A stretch of 64,000 nt of DNA from the NCBI RefSeq assembly GCF_038396675.1, contig NC_088930.1, positions 35,342,501 through 35,406,500 of the forward strand. Direction: 5' to 3'. Position numbers and translations under genes: made by a program. The stretch comes from Hydra vulgaris (Eukaryota > Cnidaria > Hydrozoa > Anthoathecata > Hydridae). Below the pieces are notes generated by a model. The model had not been told where the DNA came from. It worked only from the letters and a program-made list of their open reading frames with translations, and searched no databases. Below are positions 60,861 to 64,000 of this stretch, in pieces. Numbering within the stretch: position 1 is the stretch's first letter; each line of letters starts with the position of its first letter.

Positions 60861-62287
60861 ATAAACAAGTTATTTCAGATCTAATCGTCGCATTTGTAGA
60901 TAAAGGACGAAATGCAACAGTGCCCTCCCACTCCACGAAAAAAACCAGGCAATGATTCGCTCTACTCTCTAATCACATAAATCATATACAATTAGTGTAA
61001 AAATTTTACTTTATGAATACAATTAAAATGTTCTGGCCATTTTAATGCGTAAAAAAAAATCTTTCAAAAATAATCTTTGATTTTATATTGTTAAACAAAA
61101 CAGAAGTCTTGAACTCTAACATAACCCTAAGCGTTGCGCCTCAAAAAACATTTGGTTAACGGGGTTTCTGAAATAACTGATTCAAGTACAATAATATGTT
61201 CATTGATACTAATCTAAACAAGAACAGCAGTAGATATGTAATAAATGTAACTTAAAATCCTTGAAAAGATATTAAGTTTTGCAAAAACAACAAACAAAAG
61301 CTATGTAAAAAAAATAATAATAAAAATAATAAATAATAATTATAAACAAGTTATTTCAGATCTGATCGTCGCATTTGTAGATAAAGGACGAAATGCAACA
61401 GTGCCTTCCCACTCCACGAAAAAAACCAGGCAATGATTCGCTCTACTCTCTAATCACATAAATCATATACAATTAGTGTAAAAATTTTACTTTATGAATA
61501 CAATTAAAATGTTCTGGCCATTTTAATGCGTAAAAAAAAATCTTTCAAAAATAATCTTTGATTTTATATTGTTAAACAAAACAGAAGTCTTGAACTCTAA
61601 CATAACCCTAAGCGTTGCGCCTCAAAAAACATTTGGTTAACGGGGTTTCTGAAATAACTGATTCAAGTACAATAATATGTTCATTGATACTAATCTAAAC
61701 AAGAACAGCAGTAGATATGTAATAAATGTAACTTAAAATCCTTGAAAAGATATTAAGTTTTGCAAAAACAACAAACAAAAGCTATGTAAAAAAAATAATA
61801 ATAAAAATAATAAATAATAATTATAAACAAGTTATTTCAGATCTGATCGTCGCATTTGTAGATAAAGGACGAAATGCAACAGTGCCTTCCCACTCCACGA
61901 AAAAAACCAGGCAATGATTCGCTCTACTCTCTAATCACATAAATCATATACAATTAGTGTAAAAATTTTACTTTATGAATACAATTAAAATGTTCTGGCC
62001 ATTTTAATGCGTAAAAAAAAATCTTTCAAAAATAATCTTTGATTTTATATTGTTAAACAAAACAGAAGTCTTGAACTCTAACATAACCCTAAGCGTTGCG
62101 CCTCAAAAAACATTTGGTTAACGGGGTTTCTGAAATAACTGATTCAAGTACAATAATATGTTCATTGATACTAATCTAAACAAGAACAGCAGTAGATATG
62201 TAATAAATGTAACTTAAAATCCTTGAAAAGATATTAAGTTTTGCAAAAACAACAAACAAAAGCTATGTAAAAAAAATAATAATAATA
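60861..62287. repeat. Three tandem 481-bp repeats upstream of the sHSP gene
   Basis: Units begin with ataaacaagttatttcagat at 60861, 61342 and 61823. Units 2 and 3 look identical over the stretches compared; unit 1 differs at a few bases (ctaatc/ctgatc, ccctcc/ccttcc). The third unit ends in a shortened (aat)n tail. The array starts 136 bp 5' of the sHSP ATG. No open frame and no clear heat shock element lie inside the unit. Confidence 0.97.
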
Positions 62288-62289
62288 AT

Positions 62290-62985
62290 CACCGTGCTGC
62301 ATAATGGTTCTTACCTATTCTGTATATTTATCTCTTCTTGAACACTGTTTATCTGCTTGCATGCGTTTTATAATCATCAACGCCAAATGTTGAAATTTAT
62401 ATCTTTTTTTAAATAACGTCTTTAAGTATCCTGCTATTTTAAGAAACATCCAGAAAGATTGGCAGCATTCTGCAATTTTCTAAGAATTTCTTACTCCGTC
62501 GTTGTGCTATTTAAACGCGGGAGCCTGAGACTAGTCAAAACCTGAGTGCGGAAAAATATTCATAAGGGCTGCTTTGTTTAGAAAAATTAAATTAACTTTG
62601 GGAACTTTTTCTACATTTTATATATTACTAGATTCTTATTTATTATAAGCCATACTGTTTAACTTATAACCAATAATATAAATAGCCATATGATGTTTTT
62701 TTTTTTTTTTGTTCAATACTTAAAGGTTGCGCTCTTGCGAATTATGTTTTGAAAATCTCAAAGGACAAACATAAGGTATCGTTTACCTCAAAATAGCATC
62801 ACTTAAAATCAATATATCAATATCAGTTTTTGCAGATTGACATCTTTTGTTGGAAATTATCAAAAATAATTTACAATCAATAATAATTCTATGCTTCATT
62901 AACAAGCAGCATTTTGTAGTATATTTTAATTGTAGTGAAAATGTTTTGAATGGCTGTGTAAGAAATATTTATTCTTTACTGTTAC
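62290..62985. other. Nothing recognised
   Basis: AT-rich flank between the repeat array and an exon-like stretch. Around 62508 tatttaaacgcgggagcctg is the only patch with promoter-like look (a TATA-like box on either strand). Confidence 0.4.
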
Positions 62986-62987
62986 AG

Positions 62988-63135
62988 AGGCACTCAAAAA
63001 CTGGACTTTATAATATCGGCAAAGAAATATGAAATATTGGAAATTAAAGATGGAAGTGCTCCCCCAATAATTTCTAAAAAATCTGGTTATGTCAGGGGAA
63101 CAGAGATACTAGAACCAGGTTCAAAATATGTTTTG
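62988..63135 (+). CDS. Candidate internal exon of an unidentified gene
   Basis: A good acceptor (ttctttactgttacag) precedes 148 bases open in one frame: GTQKLDFIISAKKYEILEIK, DGSAPPIISKKSGYVRGTEI, LEPGSKYVL, ending at a possible donor gtgact (or reading on to 63222). The composition is protein-like (Pro, Gly, charged, regular hydrophobics), unlike the surrounding AT-derived frames. I do not recognise the family. Neighbouring exons would lie beyond the window or in unrecognised sequence. It could also be transposon debris. Confidence 0.35.
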
Positions 63136-63229
63136 GTGACTTACGCTAAGCAAAATTATTGTTTAAAACATTCTGCAGTTTGTTTTTTTGTTTTTTTAAA
63201 GTTCATTGTCGTATACAAGTAGGGGCTCG

Positions 63230-64000
63230 GGAGGATAGATATAGCCCCCATTCCTTTCACTTTTTGTTTTTGTTGCCTTTATTTTTGTTTTTGGTACTTT
63301 TGTTTTTTTACTTTTTGTGTGGTTGTTCTAGACCCAGTGGTTTAAAAAAAACACACATAAAAGTTATGCATATACAATTTTTGAAATCCATTTCGAAATC
63401 CATTTTGATTTATTTTAATTTACAATAAAAGATGGAAACAAACATATTCTTTTAAGGTAACAATTTTTGATTTGGATTTGTTTGATCCGAGGCTCCAATA
63501 ACAGTAGCATTTTTTTAAGAACATCATTTGATACAAATATGAAGAAAAATAGCAAAGTTTGCATTTGAAATGACCTCATAGAGCAACAAAAATTACTTCA
63601 CAATAACGTAAGTGTTAGCTTATCTATCGCAATCAGTAAAAAAATGATTAATATATTTCCAAAGTTAAAAATAAGTACTATATTTCTTAAATTAAAATAA
63701 GTACTATATTTCTTAAATTAAAAAGCCCAGTGTAAAAATTACCAATACTCTATTTGTACCAATGCTTAAAAATTTGTTTTGACCATGTTACTACAAAGGT
63801 AGCCAGTTTTTTATTTTATATAAGTTTGATTCTAAGCGTGGTTTGAAAATTGTTTTAAAATAATTTCTTCCAATCTTAGAACTCTTTTCGCTAATGATTT
63901 TTCTCCAAGACATATTTTCACAAGTAAAAATGTTTCTGCATGTACCATATTTTCGCAGTCCAAGTTTTTATCTTTTTATGCTGGTTGCACAGTGATTTTC
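63230..64000. other. Nothing recognised
   Basis: AT-rich. A 20-25 bp direct repeat (aagtactatatttcttaaatt) occurs twice near 63675-63722. Confidence 0.45.

Noticed and set aside
62440-62500. Heat shock elements upstream of the sHSP gene
   Set aside because: agaaacatccagaaa is one base off an alternating nGAAn/nTTCn array, and ttctaagaatttc has wrong spacing. Neither is convincing in DNA this AT-rich, and the location of the promoter is unknown.

Overview
The window is AT-rich (roughly three quarters A+T) metazoan nuclear DNA. Very long (TA)n microsatellites, intron-rich genes and a dense mix of decayed transposons (pogo, mariner/Tc1, hAT, P, piggyBac, Mutator-like, jockey/CR1-type LINEs, Penelope-like elements) point to a cnidarian. 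The genus Hydra fits best, but this is inference from composition and element content; no marker gene proves it.

Only two genes are convincingly intact. The larger, on the + strand, spans 16634-54001. I reconstructed it from 15 exons whose reading phases all join, giving a 544-residue coiled-coil protein with a C-terminus ending RLGFTW. It is the cilia and flagella associated protein CFAP210 (CCDC173), a protein of ciliary doublet microtubules. Its 14 introns hold most of the window and most of its mobile elements. The second gene, on the - strand at 59613-60725, has two coding exons and encodes a 234-residue small heat shock protein with two alpha-crystallin domains in tandem. Three near-identical 481-bp direct repeats lie 136 bp upstream of its start codon.

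Layout: 0-5.4 kb, decayed transposons and a hAT-type MITE with a perfect 8-bp target duplication. 5.45-8.77 kb, an element nested inside a short TA-flanked element and itself filled with (TA)n, a long foldback and a minisatellite. 9.5-12.6 kb, a nearly intact pogo element whose transposase is broken by one stop. 12.6-16.6 kb, retroelement debris. 16.6-54 kb, CFAP210, with introns carrying in order a TTA-flanked MITE, Mutator-like, tRNA-like, LINE, mariner (one stop), piggyBac, a second LINE, (TA)n and hammerhead-like repeats, a third LINE, hAT, Penelope, mariner-HTH MITE, hAT and Tc1 remnants. 54-59.1 kb, a tRNA-like SINE head, Penelope debris, a MITE and a P element with paired termini. 59.6-62.3 kb, the small HSP gene and its upstream repeats. 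62.3-64 kb, largely empty, with one exon-like open stretch.

The two genes show no functional link. The most unusual material is repetitive: a recurring unit that combines hammerhead-ribozyme-like cores, long inverted repeats and a terminal (TA)n tract (about 7.0, 40.4 and 41.3 kb), and the two-domain small HSP with its promoter-proximal repeat array.
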